In this document: piece by piece, positions 1 to 8,999 of the stretch
Numbering within the stretch: the first letter of the stretch is position 1
Layout of the letters: each line of letters begins with the position of its first letter
From: Balneolaceae bacterium
Lineage (GTDB): Bacteria; Bacteroidota; Rhodothermia; Balneolales; Balneolaceae
Direction: 5' to 3'
Length of the DNA: 64,000 bases
Assembly (NCBI GenBank): GCA_017643365.1
Contig: JAEPNO010000002.1
Location: forward strand, 219,849-283,848
Notes under the pieces: model-generated
What the model was told of the DNA's origin: nothing
The model's database searches: none
What the model saw: the letters and a program-made list of their open reading frames with translations, nothing else
Position numbers and translations under genes: made by a program

Positions 1-484
1 AGACCACCGATATTCCTATCAGATATAGCACAAAAAGAGCTGCAATCGAAAAGATGAGACTAGCCAGTTTATCCGTAGCGAGCAGAAAGGTGTCTTTATC
101 TCCAATTCTCTTTTTCATTTCTGTTTTGTAATACTCGCTATACGGTAAGTCGTCGTACTTGATTCCCTCTCGGTACACAGAAGTAAGCCCCATCAAGCCC
201 ACCCAAAAGGCACGAACAATAAAGTGAAAGATGAACGCGAAGCTCAACACTTGCAACGCAGTTAGAAATACTCCAACTACCAAAATGGGTACTAATTCAT
301 CAATAAACCCCGAATCGAGCTGTAGATTGTACTTATAGTAGTGATGAAATTTCCATACATATTCGGGCAAATTTAAGGTAGCGAATATGGCCAAACCCGA
401 TATCAATAACTCCGGCTCCCAGCTTTGTTCTGCTACTTTCTGAAGCCAACTTTTATTGTGTAATTTCGAATTTGAATCGCTCAT
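1..484 (-). CDS. Partial integral membrane protein, unknown family
   Basis: This frame is open from an ATG at 482-484 to the window edge, giving 161 visible residues with no stop, so the C-terminus is missing. The N-terminus is polar (MSDSNSKLHNKSW). Hydrophobic stretches follow at about residues 25-40, 62-95 and 140-161, with a charged loop between the last two. It looks like a multi-pass inner-membrane protein. I do not recognise the family. It is divergent from the cytochrome c gene on its right, with about 140 bp between them. Confidence 0.7.
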   Translation of the reverse strand, partial: MSDSNSKLHNKSWLQKVAEQSWEPELLISGLAIFATLNLPEYVWKFHHYYKYNLQLDSGFIDELVPILVVGVFLTALQVLSFAFIFHFIVRAFWVGLMGLTSVYREGIKYDDLPYSEYYKTEMKKRIGDKDTFLLATDKLASLIFSIAALFVLYLIGISVV

Positions 485-628
485 TCTTTGCCCTTTTTGA
501 TGATCAGTCAAAGTGGGGTATCTGCCAAAAAAAGGCAATGCACTTTTTAATTCGGATTTTACATTCCGATTTATCAAATTTTAGCGACTGTTCTGGGGAG
601 GGGAATATCAACAAAAATATTGGGTGCC

Positions 629-1618
629 ATGAAGTTAATAGGGAAAATCGCAGCTGCGTTAGTTGGAATTATAGTGTTATTAGTAGGGGGATTACTAATT
701 TATGTTAACACGGCTTTACCGGCCGTTGATGATGCGCCTGAGTTGGCGATCGAAATTACCCCCGAGCGAGTTGCTCGCGGACAATATCTTGCCAACCATG
801 TATATGCTTGTACCGATTGCCATTCCGATCGCGATTATTCACAGTTCGGACATACTTTGGATGAAGAAAACTTGGGTAAGGGAGGAAATTTATTTGGCTT
901 AGATCATGGATTTCCCGGTGATTATTATGCAAAGAATTTAACGCCCTACAATTTAGGTGAATGGAGTGATGGGGAGATTTACAGAGCTGTTACTGCCGGA
1001 GTTCGAAAAGATGGCTCACCTATGTTTCCAATCATGCCTTACACCAATTACTCGAAAGTTGACCCGGAAGACATTTACGATATTATAGCGTATCTCAGAA
1101 CGCTGGAACCGGTAGTAAATGATGTACCTGAAAGCTCTTCGCCTTTTCCTATGAGCCTCATCATTAATACTATTCCTACCAATCCCACAATGTCTAAAAG
1201 ACCGGATATTTCTGATAAAATCGCTTACGGGAAGTATTTGGTTACTGCAGCAAGTTGTGCCGATTGCCACACGCCGATTGATGAACGAGGAGCACATCTT
1301 CCTGGGATGGATTTTGCTGGTGGAATGGAATTTCAAGTACCAGGTGGCTTCGTTAAATCAGCCAACATAACTCCGGATATGGAAACTGGAATAGGAGCTT
1401 GGAATGAAGAAGCTTTTGTAGCCGCTTTTAAACGATTTCAGGATCCCGAGAACGCAATTAATACGAATACTTTGACACCTGGTGAATTCAACACTTCCAT
1501 GCCTTGGAGACCTTACAGCAAGATGAATGAGGAAGATTTACGAGCCATTTATGCCTACCTTCGAACGCTTACGCCGGTTTCGCATACTATGGAGCGTTTC
1601 GTGGCGGCAAGTGATTGA
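629..1618 (+). CDS. Membrane-anchored diheme cytochrome c
   Basis: The protein begins with a short basic start (MKLIGK) and one hydrophobic segment at about residues 5-27, which anchors it on the periplasmic side. Two cytochrome c domains follow, each with a CXXCH heme site: CTDCH near residue 61 and CADCH near residue 210. Met residues in MFPIMPY and NTSMPW are plausible sixth ligands. The arrangement resembles the diheme cytochrome subunits of periplasmic dehydrogenases, but no dehydrogenase is adjacent, so the electron donor is unknown. An in-frame TTG at 620 would add three residues. I chose the ATG because it gives a normal signal-anchor start. Confidence 0.85.
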   Translation: MKLIGKIAAALVGIIVLLVGGLLIYVNTALPAVDDAPELAIEITPERVARGQYLANHVYACTDCHSDRDYSQFGHTLDEENLGKGGNLFGLDHGFPGDYYAKNLTPYNLGEWSDGEIYRAVTAGVRKDGSPMFPIMPYTNYSKVDPEDIYDIIAYLRTLEPVVNDVPESSSPFPMSLIINTIPTNPTMSKRPDISDKIAYGKYLVTAASCADCHTPIDERGAHLPGMDFAGGMEFQVPGGFVKSANITPDMETGIGAWNEEAFVAAFKRFQDPENAINTNTLTPGEFNTSMPWRPYSKMNEEDLRAIYAYLRTLTPVSHTMERFVAASD

Positions 1619-1650
1619 TCCAATAATTCTCACTCTTTGAACACCATTTT

Positions 1651-2829
1651 ATGTACCGATTGCTCTTACTCTGCACTATTTGTGTGATGGGGATGGCTTG
1701 CAAGCAAAAAACCAATCCTGACACTCATTCTAAGACCGATTCAGAAATGATAAAGCAACCCGAGAAGATATTTATTGGCACGTACACTCGTGACGAAGGT
1801 TGGGTTAACGGGAAAGGTGACGGCATTTATCTTGCTTCACTTGCAGACGATGGATCATCAATTACAGATGCTCAAATAGTTGCAGAATTGGTAAATCCTA
1901 CATTTTTAAACCTCTCCCCTGATCGCAAGAATTTGTACGCCGTTAGTGAAATTGGAGGTGGAGAACCCGGTTCCGGGTTGGTTGTAGCTTACGCGATTGG
2001 CGATGACGCTACTTTGACCGAGATCGGACGTTATCCAACCAATGCTTTTTCCCCCTGTTATGTAATTGTTGATGCAACCGGGAAATTTGTATTTGTTGCG
2101 AACTATCAGGGCGGGGTAGCCATGGTGTATCGCCGAAATGATGATGGTAGCCTGGATTTTGTGCAGGAATTAAATCATGAGGGATCAGGGCCCCATCCCA
2201 ATCAAAATGCATCGCATCCTCATATGACCAAAATAAGTCCCGACAATAACTATCTGTTTGTACCTGATTTGGGCTCCGATAAAATTTGGAGTTATCGAAT
2301 CAATCATGATGCCGGTACCGTTTCAAAAACTGAGCAAGAATTCGCACAAATGGCTCCCGGTGCAGGCCCACGCCACATGGATTTTCATCCTTCTAAGAAC
2401 CTTGTATATGTGATAAACGAACTTAACAGCACAGTTTCGGTGATGGAATATGATCCCGCTTTAGGTGCTTTGGAGGAAATTCAAGCAATCTCCACCTTGC
2501 CGGATGATTTTACGGACTGGAACTCCTCCGCCGACATTCATGTGCATCCAAATGGTAAGTTCGTGTATGCTTCAAATCGTGGGCATAATTCCATCGCGGC
2601 CTTTTCTATTGATGAAGATTCGGGCACATTAACCTCATTGGGGCAGGTATCAACGGAAGGTGAGTTTCCCAGGAATTTTGCCATTCACCCGAGTGGTGAG
2701 TTCATTTATGCGGCTAACCAAAATTCAGATTCTATCACCATTTTTTCGATTAATTCTGAAACAGGCACCTTTAAATTCACCGGATCATCTTTAGAAGTCT
2801 CAACCCCGGTTAACATAACGTTTTATTGA
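1651..2829 (+). CDS. Lactonase-family seven-bladed beta-propeller, probable lipoprotein
   Basis: The protein belongs to the 6-phosphogluconolactonase (Pgl/YbhE-type) lactonase family. Repeated blade motifs of the form FLNLSPDRKNLYAVSE, HMTKISPDNNYLFVPD, HMDFHPSKNLVYVINE and NFAIHPSGEFIYAANQ run along the sequence. The first 17 residues are hydrophobic and end in MGMAC, so Cys17 is a likely but non-canonical lipidation site. That would place it in the cell envelope, unlike the cytosolic E. coli enzyme, so the substrate is uncertain. It starts 33 bp after the cytochrome c gene and may be co-transcribed with it. Confidence 0.85.
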   Translation: MYRLLLLCTICVMGMACKQKTNPDTHSKTDSEMIKQPEKIFIGTYTRDEGWVNGKGDGIYLASLADDGSSITDAQIVAELVNPTFLNLSPDRKNLYAVSEIGGGEPGSGLVVAYAIGDDATLTEIGRYPTNAFSPCYVIVDATGKFVFVANYQGGVAMVYRRNDDGSLDFVQELNHEGSGPHPNQNASHPHMTKISPDNNYLFVPDLGSDKIWSYRINHDAGTVSKTEQEFAQMAPGAGPRHMDFHPSKNLVYVINELNSTVSVMEYDPALGALEEIQAISTLPDDFTDWNSSADIHVHPNGKFVYASNRGHNSIAAFSIDEDSGTLTSLGQVSTEGEFPRNFAIHPSGEFIYAANQNSDSITIFSINSETGTFKFTGSSLEVSTPVNITFY

Positions 2830-2837
2830 GAAGAAAA

Positions 2838-2873
2838 GTGATGGCGTGATGGCGTGATGGCGTGATGGCGTGA
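2838..2873. repeat. 8-bp tandem repeat, 4.4 copies of GTGATGGC
   Basis: Four exact copies of the octamer GTGATGGC run from 2838 to 2869, followed by a partial unit. The array begins nine bases after the stop of the lactonase gene and lies in the 160-bp gap before cysE. No open frame uses it. Confidence 0.95.
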
Positions 2874-2883
2874 AAAATACTCA

Positions 2884-2923
2884 AACACGTCAACACCCGA
2901 ACATAAGAACACCCGAATACCTC
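2884..2923. repeat. Degenerate 8-bp repeat, five AACACnnn-type units
   Basis: Read in steps of eight from 2884 the units are AACACGTC, AACACCCG, AACATAAG, AACACCCG and AATACCTC. The AACAC core and the period match the exact AACACTTG array found after cysM. It looks like an older, decayed array of the same kind. Confidence 0.7.
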
Positions 2924-2989
2924 ACCACTTTCCAAAAAACGAACCCTCCCCCATCCACAATTGTTGTACTGTCAAACAGTTAATACCCA

Positions 2990-3826
2990 ATGAACGACCA
3001 ATTTATAAATCAACTATACGCCTCTCATAAAGAGTGTGTGCATTGCCCTTCAAGAGAAGAAGTGCGGAGCTTTTTCGAGAATCTTTTAGGTACTCTATTT
3101 CCGAATTATTCCAAGGTAGATCATGAAAGTCCGGCCAAGTTCAACCTTCACATTTTGAACCTGCGCGAAGAGTTGTATGAATTGCTCTATACTCAGAGCA
3201 AAGCCACCGGTTTCGATGCCGGCGAAGTTACGAAAGCCTTTTTTGATGCATTGCCAGAAATCTATAATCAGCTTCATCAGGATGTAACGGCCATGTTTAA
3301 GGGCGATCCTGCAGCGGTAAGCGAAGACGAAGTGATCCGTTCTTACCCCGGATTTTACGCCATTGCAGCCTATAGATTGGCACATCAGCTTGCAATTTCC
3401 GGTGTTCAGATTTTGCCACGAATGATTACCGAACTGGCGCATAGTCTCACCGGAATCGATATTCACCCTAATGCTACTATTGGCTCGCATTTTTGTATCG
3501 ATCACGGAACCGGAATCGTAATCGGCGAAACGACGACTATCGGGAATCACGTAAAAATCTATCAGGGAGTTACTTTGGGAGCGTTGAGTGTTAAAAAGGA
3601 AGATGCCAAAACGAAGCGGCATCCCACTATCGAAGATCATGTTGTCATTTACTCAAATGCCACCATATTGGGTGGCGATACCGTAATCGGTAAAAACAGC
3701 ACAATCGGCGGCAATGTTTGGATCACCAAAAGCATCCCGCCCAATTCGACCGTGCATTATTCCACACGTGTTAGTGCGGAAGGTGAAAACGCGTATGAAA
3801 CAAATATCATCAAGACAGAATCATGA
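2990..3826 (+). CDS. cysE: Serine O-acetyltransferase
   Basis: This enzyme transfers an acetyl group from acetyl-CoA to L-serine, giving O-acetylserine for cysteine synthesis in the cytoplasm. The 278-residue protein has a helical N-terminal domain and, from about residue 150, a left-handed beta-helix of hexapeptide repeats. The family signature IDHGTGIVIGE includes the catalytic His. The length and the extended N-terminus fit the Bacteroidota-type serine acetyltransferases. Its stop overlaps the start of cysM by four bases (ATGA), so the two steps of cysteine synthesis are translationally coupled. Confidence 0.95.
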   Translation: MNDQFINQLYASHKECVHCPSREEVRSFFENLLGTLFPNYSKVDHESPAKFNLHILNLREELYELLYTQSKATGFDAGEVTKAFFDALPEIYNQLHQDVTAMFKGDPAAVSEDEVIRSYPGFYAIAAYRLAHQLAISGVQILPRMITELAHSLTGIDIHPNATIGSHFCIDHGTGIVIGETTTIGNHVKIYQGVTLGALSVKKEDAKTKRHPTIEDHVVIYSNATILGGDTVIGKNSTIGGNVWITKSIPPNSTVHYSTRVSAEGENAYETNIIKTES

Positions 3827-4704
3827 AATTACAAGAACTTATAGGGAATACTCCCCTGGTTGAAATCGAGCAGCTCAATCCCAATAAATCAGTCAAAATT
3901 TATGGTAAACTCGAGGGGCAAAATCCCGGAGGATCGGTAAAAGACCGTGCTGCATTAAATATGATTCAGAGCGCGATCCAACGAAATGAAATCAAAGTTG
4001 GAGATAAATTGGTGGAGGCGACCTCAGGAAACACCGGAATTGCGTTGGCGATGGTTGCCGGCAAACTTGGGATCAAAATGACACTCATCATGCCGGATGG
4101 AGCAACTCCTGAACGTGTCAAAACCATGCGAGCCTATGGCGCTGAAGTCATACTCACTCCCGCCGAAAAAACCATTGAATATTCGCGTAAGCTTGCCGAA
4201 GAAATGGCCGGATCCGGGGATTATCACATACTTAATCAATTTGCCAATCCTGATAATTACAAAATGCACTATCAAACCACAGGCCCCGAAATTTGGAGAG
4301 ATACCGAAGGTAAGATCACTCATTTTGTTTCGGCGATGGGGACCACCGGCACCATTATGGGCGTATCAAGATATTTGAAGGAGCAAAACCCGGATATACA
4401 GATTGTAGGAACTCAGCCGACCGATGGTTCTCGGATTCCCGGAATTCGTCGGTGGTCACCCGAGTTTTTGCCTAAAATTTACGAACCAAAGCGTGTGGAT
4501 CGCATCATTGATGTTAGCACAGAACAAGCTACAACAATGACACGAAGACTGGCTTCGGAAGAAGGTATTTTAGCCGGTATGAGTTCCGGCGGGGCAATGA
4601 CAGCTGCTTTACAGGTTGCATCCGAAATCGAGGAAGGTGTAATCGTTAGCATAGTGTGTGATCGAGGTGATCGTTACTTGAGCTCTGATTTATTTGAGGG
4701 GTAA
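3823..4704 (+). CDS. cysM: Cysteine synthase B (O-acetylserine sulfhydrylase)
   Basis: This PLP enzyme converts O-acetylserine and sulfide (or thiosulfate) to cysteine (or S-sulfocysteine). The PLP lysine is K40 in GGSVKDRA. TSGNTG (about residues 67-72) is the substrate loop, and GTTGTIMG (about residue 173) is the phosphate-binding loop. At 293 residues with a short C-terminal end (CDRGDRYLSSDLF) it fits the CysM branch better than the longer CysK. It overlaps cysE by four bases. Confidence 0.92.
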   Translation: MKLQELIGNTPLVEIEQLNPNKSVKIYGKLEGQNPGGSVKDRAALNMIQSAIQRNEIKVGDKLVEATSGNTGIALAMVAGKLGIKMTLIMPDGATPERVKTMRAYGAEVILTPAEKTIEYSRKLAEEMAGSGDYHILNQFANPDNYKMHYQTTGPEIWRDTEGKITHFVSAMGTTGTIMGVSRYLKEQNPDIQIVGTQPTDGSRIPGIRRWSPEFLPKIYEPKRVDRIIDVSTEQATTMTRRLASEEGILAGMSSGGAMTAALQVASEIEEGVIVSIVCDRGDRYLSSDLFEG

Positions 4705-4754
4705 CACTTGAACACTTGAACACTTGAACACTTGAACACTTGAACACTTGAACT
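4703..4754. repeat. 8-bp tandem repeat, 6.5 copies of AACACTTG
   Basis: Six exact copies of AACACTTG run from 4703 to 4750, then AACT. The array starts at the cysM stop codon: the last two bases of TAA are the first two of the repeat. It ends about 85 bp before yebC. The unit shares the AACAC core with the degenerate array upstream of cysE. Confidence 0.95.
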
Positions 4755-4840
4755 TTAAAAAAATCGCACTACGAACAAAGGCAGAATACTTTTAAATTGG
4801 GTAGACAATAGTATCAGTTCATCAACATCACTTTTGTTTC

Positions 4841-5563
4841 ATGGGTAGAATTTTTGAAGTACGAAAAGCCGCTAAGTTTGCACGCTGGAATCGAATTGCC
4901 AAGCAATTTTCGCGAATAGGTAAGGAAATCGAGATTGCTGTAAAAGCAGGCGGACCGGATCCTGATACTAACCCCTCGTTGCGGCGTGCCATCCAAAACG
5001 GAAAAGGCGTTAACATGCCAAAGGATCTCATTGAACGTGCCATTAAACGTGCGATGGGGAAAGATTCAACCAGCTGGGACGAAGTTTTGCTCGAAGGATA
5101 TGCCCCACATGGAGTTGCTGTGTTGGTTGAATGCGCTACTGATAATAACACACGTACGGTTGGTAATGTGCGTCCGATCTTCAACAAAAACGGTGGCAAT
5201 TTAGGCAACGCAGGAAGTGTGGCGTTTCAGTTTACACAGGTTGGATCGTTTAAAATAAAGCCCGGTGAATTTGATGAAGAAGAACTCGAACTGGAACTCA
5301 TCGATCATGGTCTTACAGAAATGGGCGAAAGTGAAGACGACGAGGGAAACCGAATTTTAGTGATTCGTTGTGAATTCACCGAATTCGGCAATATGCAGCA
5401 AGCTCTAGAAGATAAAGGCATTGAACCCATTAGTGCCGAAACCGATTGGATTCCTAATTCTACCGTTTCTCTCGACGAGGAGAAAGCCGACGAAGTGCTG
5501 GCAATCATCGACAAACTGGAACAAGACGAAGACGTGCAACGAGTGTTTCACAATCTTGTTTGA
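4841..5563 (+). CDS. yebC: YebC/PmpR (TACO1-like) family protein
   Basis: The 240-residue length and sequence fit the YebC family. They include the N-terminal MGRIFEVRKAAKFARWNRIAK, the central NVRPIFNKNGGNLGNAGSVA and the C-terminal acidic alpha/beta domain. Members have been described as DNA-binding regulators and, more recently, as translation factors that help ribosomes through difficult peptides. The sequence alone does not decide between these roles. It is probably monocistronic, with the octamer array upstream and a convergent gene 31 bp downstream. Confidence 0.92.
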   Translation: MGRIFEVRKAAKFARWNRIAKQFSRIGKEIEIAVKAGGPDPDTNPSLRRAIQNGKGVNMPKDLIERAIKRAMGKDSTSWDEVLLEGYAPHGVAVLVECATDNNTRTVGNVRPIFNKNGGNLGNAGSVAFQFTQVGSFKIKPGEFDEEELELELIDHGLTEMGESEDDEGNRILVIRCEFTEFGNMQQALEDKGIEPISAETDWIPNSTVSLDEEKADEVLAIIDKLEQDEDVQRVFHNLV

Positions 5564-5594
5564 TCAACCAATTCAATTATCGACAATTTGTATT

Positions 5595-6365
5595 TCAACC
5601 GGTTCGCACACCAAAAGTACAAGTTCCTATTACCCCATTTTCTACTTCTGTAATATCCACGATAGGGCTGTTATCTATATTTGAAAAGATATTATCTTCG
5701 TTATTTCTAAGGCGATTTCCTTTCTTTTGAGAGTACACTTCCTGTTGATAAATTCGGTCTGTATTTTCTTCATCGAAGTACATTTGGCTTGTAAAAACTT
5801 CTGAATCATTCACGTATACTTTGATGTGAATATGCGGAGCACGATCAGGATACCAACCTGGATATATCGTTAAGAATTCAACCTCTCCTTCGGCATTTGT
5901 AACCTGAGCCCCTCTCATAAATTTCTTTTCGTTATTTGGCTCCTCATGAAATTGTGGTCTATTATCGTTAGCATGTTTTTGCTGATCTTTTGGAAGACCT
6001 TTTTGCTCCAGAAATTCACCTTGAGGGCTGTATACAGTTTCGTATCCCGAATATTCACCTGCGGCATCACAACTCCAGATATCAACAATAGCATCTTGAA
6101 TAGGAGTACAACTTTCCGCATTTACAATTCTCAATTTTAAATCAAGAAGTGTTCCCGGTCTGCCTTCAGTTATATCCTTTCTGATTAGATTAGCGGCAAA
6201 GTAGAAAGGCCCTTCAGTCTGCTCTGGATAAACAATACATGTTGGCAATTTTGAAGGGGTAATGGAAGCTGAATTACCTTTTAAAGAGATAAAAGGAGCT
6301 AATAATGAACCAGTACCTGCAGCTCCAAGGCCAAGTATTATCTGACGACGTGATAATTTTTTCAT
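5595..6365 (-). CDS. Tat-exported intradiol ring-cleavage dioxygenase-like protein
   Basis: The N-terminus has a twin-arginine motif (SRRQIILGLG) followed by a hydrophobic stretch and small residues, so export by Tat is likely. The rest matches the beta-sandwich of protocatechuate/catechol dioxygenases. TEGPFYF opens the domain, a Tyr lies in AGEYSGY, and WYPDRAPHIHIKV supplies a Tyr and a HxH pair. Together these give the expected Tyr/Tyr/His/His non-heme Fe(III) site. No aromatic-degradation genes are nearby, and exported members of this family often have unknown substrates. Confidence 0.85.
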   Translation of the reverse strand: MKKLSRRQIILGLGAAGTGSLLAPFISLKGNSASITPSKLPTCIVYPEQTEGPFYFAANLIRKDITEGRPGTLLDLKLRIVNAESCTPIQDAIVDIWSCDAAGEYSGYETVYSPQGEFLEQKGLPKDQQKHANDNRPQFHEEPNNEKKFMRGAQVTNAEGEVEFLTIYPGWYPDRAPHIHIKVYVNDSEVFTSQMYFDEENTDRIYQQEVYSQKKGNRLRNNEDNIFSNIDNSPIVDITEVENGVIGTCTFGVRTG

Positions 6366-6526
6366 GTGACTCCATTTTAAAAATGATAGTTAGCACATGG
6401 GTAGCCTGAGTAGATGATTTAAGAGTGTAACGAAAAGAATCTTTTAAACCAAAACTAGTGCATTGACATGCAGAGGCACAACCAGCGTATATTTCACTAA
6501 TGAGTTTGGTAATTCTATGGTGTTAC

Positions 6527-7168
6527 TCACTTACCGAAAAACAAGCTTACATTAACCCCATTGTAGGTAATAGAATTTCGTAGGTAGCCCATTCTAAAAC
6601 CAATTGGCGAATAGCCAACGGCCAGCTTTGCATTTCCAAGATTGATTTCGGCATCCAGACTGGCATTGGAACTAAACTCGAATCGGTTTTCCCGCAACGT
6701 TCTGCCTTCGTTTAAGCCTGCTTCATATCTATACATTCCACGCATCGTAACAACTCCAATGCTACCGCTAGCATTCAAAAACAGCCTCGATCCATTTTTT
6801 GATTTCAAAAATGTGTGGATTTTATTCTCAATTCCAACTCCGAAAGAATGCCCGTTATCTACAATAAAGTCCCCAATAAAAGAGTCGTCATCAAAATGTC
6901 TAGGATCGAATTCACGATTCGAAAAACTAGAATAATACACCGTAATAAAATCTGTGAAACGGTTCTCGATCCCTATTAAAAAGCCGGTAGTTATCAGTGA
7001 TACATTTGCGGTACCATAGCTGTTTTTAAATTTATCGGGTTCATCAAAATTCTCGTACACAATTTGAGCTCGCTCTAAGCCCGTAAATGTTGAAATTTTT
7101 AATTGTTGTGCTTGAAGTGACGTGGATGCTAAAACTGCAATCACACTAAGAAGTATTACCCTAATCAT
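6527..7168 (-). CDS. Secreted or outer-membrane beta-barrel-like protein, unknown
   Basis: A clear Sec signal peptide (MIRVILLSVIAVLASTSLQA-Q) precedes about 190 residues with alternating polar and hydrophobic residues and many aromatics (GIENRFTDFITVYYSS, LAVGYSPIGFRMGYL). The chain ends in ...VNVSLFFGK, with a phenylalanine-rich last strand. This looks like a small outer-membrane beta-barrel, but I cannot assign a family. The 160 bp separating it from the dioxygenase gene hold no gene. Confidence 0.7.
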   Translation of the reverse strand: MIRVILLSVIAVLASTSLQAQQLKISTFTGLERAQIVYENFDEPDKFKNSYGTANVSLITTGFLIGIENRFTDFITVYYSSFSNREFDPRHFDDDSFIGDFIVDNGHSFGVGIENKIHTFLKSKNGSRLFLNASGSIGVVTMRGMYRYEAGLNEGRTLRENRFEFSSNASLDAEINLGNAKLAVGYSPIGFRMGYLRNSITYNGVNVSLFFGK

Positions 7169-7267
7169 AAATCTAGACTTTGTTTGACCTATAACTAATC
7201 TAACAGATTTAAATTATAATGTTATTGAATTCTTTTGATTCTGAAGCACGGAAGGATCATCACCACT

Positions 7268-8926
7268 TCAATTCCCCAGAATATTCTGGCTACTTACATA
7301 AAAATCTGGGTGAACTCTTAGCTCTTCTGCAAAGCTTTCCAATGCTTGCCAATTTGTATAGGGTGCAATCCATTGCTCGGCTTCATCCAGATATACTTTT
7401 ATCGGCATAGTGAAGCCAGAAATCACGTTTCTCCACCTATACAAAAGATTTCCATCTCGAAAAGAATATTCCAGTACCGGAATTCGAATATCTCGCAGAT
7501 ATTGATCAAAAAACAGCGAGAGATCAGCTCCATATGCATCACTAAGATAGTTTTCAATCTGCGCTGAACTAACAGTTTGATGTCGGAAATCTCGGTTTAA
7601 CCCACGCAAGGTTGCTCTCCAAAGGCTATCATCAACAAAAACCTGTCGAAGAGTGTGCAGCATATTCCCACCTTTGTAATACATGTCGGAGGAACCTTCG
7701 TAATGCACATCATACTTACCAATAATCGGTCGATCATTTTGGATGCTAAATCGAACCCCGCGGGCATATTCATCGGCAGCTTGTTCACCAAAGTGATATT
7801 CCAAAAACAGATACTCAGAATAATGGGTAAAGCTCTCATGAATCCACATGTCGGCCACATCTTTATAGGTGATGTTATTGGCGAACCATTCATGCCCGGT
7901 TTCATGCACGATGATGAAATCGAATTTCAAACCCCAGCCCGAACCACTTAAATCTCGACCTGAATATCCGTTTTGATATCCATTGCCATAAGTAACCGAA
8001 CTTTGATGTTCCATCCCTAAATACGGTGCTTCCACCAGTTTGTAGCTGTCTTCATAAAATGGATATGGACCAAACCAATACTCAAATGCCTCGATCGTAC
8101 GGGGAGCATCCGCAAATTGCTCCACAGCTTTTTCCAAATTTTGTTCTAACACCCAATAATCGGCATCCAGTGCTCCTGCTTCGCCGTCGATAACTTCTTT
8201 GAAATTTACGTAGTTACCAATATTCACGTTCACTCCGTAATTATTGATGGGATTACTCACAAACCAATGCCATGTTTTGGTGCCATCATTGTTTTCGGTT
8301 ACCTCGCGCAACCGTCCATTCGACACATTCGTCAACTCATCAGGAATTGTAACACTAATCAGCATGCTATCGGATTCATCATAGGCGTGATCTTTATTTG
8401 GCCACCAAACACTTGCCCCAATTCCCTGATTTGCATTCGCTACAAAGGGCATTCCATTTTCATCACGAGCCCAAACAAAGCCACCATCCCATGGTGCATT
8501 CGCCGCTTTTATCGGTTTTCCTTCAAAATTAATTTCGATCTCTTCGATTTTGCCTATTTGTTTTTGGGGATGGGTTTGGATGAAGTAAAAACTGCTATCT
8601 CGTTCGAACATCAACTCTTCACCCTCTTGCTTGACCGAAGTAATCATCATTGGCTGCTGTAGCTCTATTTGCAGGATGGATGTAGTTAGTGAATCCACCC
8701 GATATCGAATCAGATTGCTTCCACTTAATGTTGAATCTTGCAGATTTACATCAACATCTATATGATAATAAGTAACATCCCACCAAGCACGCTCGGGAGT
8801 TATGGTTCCGCGAAGTGAATCATAACGAGAGAACTCAGTTTGTACTTCGAAGAATTGGGCGTTAAGCGGGTTCGATAAGAGTGATGTTATTATAATGAGA
8901 AGACCGGATGCAATTCGAAATGGCAT
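7268..8926 (-). CDS. M1-family zinc metallopeptidase (aminopeptidase-like)
   Basis: After a signal peptide ending about ...NPLNA-Q, the chain shows a gluzincin catalytic domain. HETGH (from residue 341) provides two zinc His ligands, and the Glu 19 residues after it (in WIHESF) is the third ligand. GMEHQ stands in for the GAMEN exopeptidase loop. At 552 residues it ends soon after the catalytic domain and lacks the large HEAT-like C-terminal domain of classical PepN. It is exported, so a role in periplasmic peptide digestion is likely. Confidence 0.9.
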   Translation of the reverse strand: MPFRIASGLLIIITSLLSNPLNAQFFEVQTEFSRYDSLRGTITPERAWWDVTYYHIDVDVNLQDSTLSGSNLIRYRVDSLTTSILQIELQQPMMITSVKQEGEELMFERDSSFYFIQTHPQKQIGKIEEIEINFEGKPIKAANAPWDGGFVWARDENGMPFVANANQGIGASVWWPNKDHAYDESDSMLISVTIPDELTNVSNGRLREVTENNDGTKTWHWFVSNPINNYGVNVNIGNYVNFKEVIDGEAGALDADYWVLEQNLEKAVEQFADAPRTIEAFEYWFGPYPFYEDSYKLVEAPYLGMEHQSSVTYGNGYQNGYSGRDLSGSGWGLKFDFIIVHETGHEWFANNITYKDVADMWIHESFTHYSEYLFLEYHFGEQAADEYARGVRFSIQNDRPIIGKYDVHYEGSSDMYYKGGNMLHTLRQVFVDDSLWRATLRGLNRDFRHQTVSSAQIENYLSDAYGADLSLFFDQYLRDIRIPVLEYSFRDGNLLYRWRNVISGFTMPIKVYLDEAEQWIAPYTNWQALESFAEELRVHPDFYVSSQNILGN

Positions 8927-8999
8927 AATCGTACATGTTAGGTTCGATTTAATGTACCCAAATCAACATTCGATTCGAATCAAAAAAGTGAAGAAAGCT

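Noticed and set aside
3095-3640. Long minus-strand open frame of 181 codons across cysE
   Set aside because: It is a shadow of cysE, which has clear hexapeptide repeats and coupling to cysM.
2838-4754. Possible CRISPR array
   Set aside because: The repeats are eight bases long with no spacers, so they are simple tandem arrays.
4828-5208. Minus-strand open frame across yebC
   Set aside because: It is antisense to a strongly recognisable YebC gene and has no recognisable domain.
8267-8662. Plus-strand open frame of 131 codons across the M1 peptidase gene
   Set aside because: The peptidase frame has zinc-site motifs. The plus-strand translation looks random.
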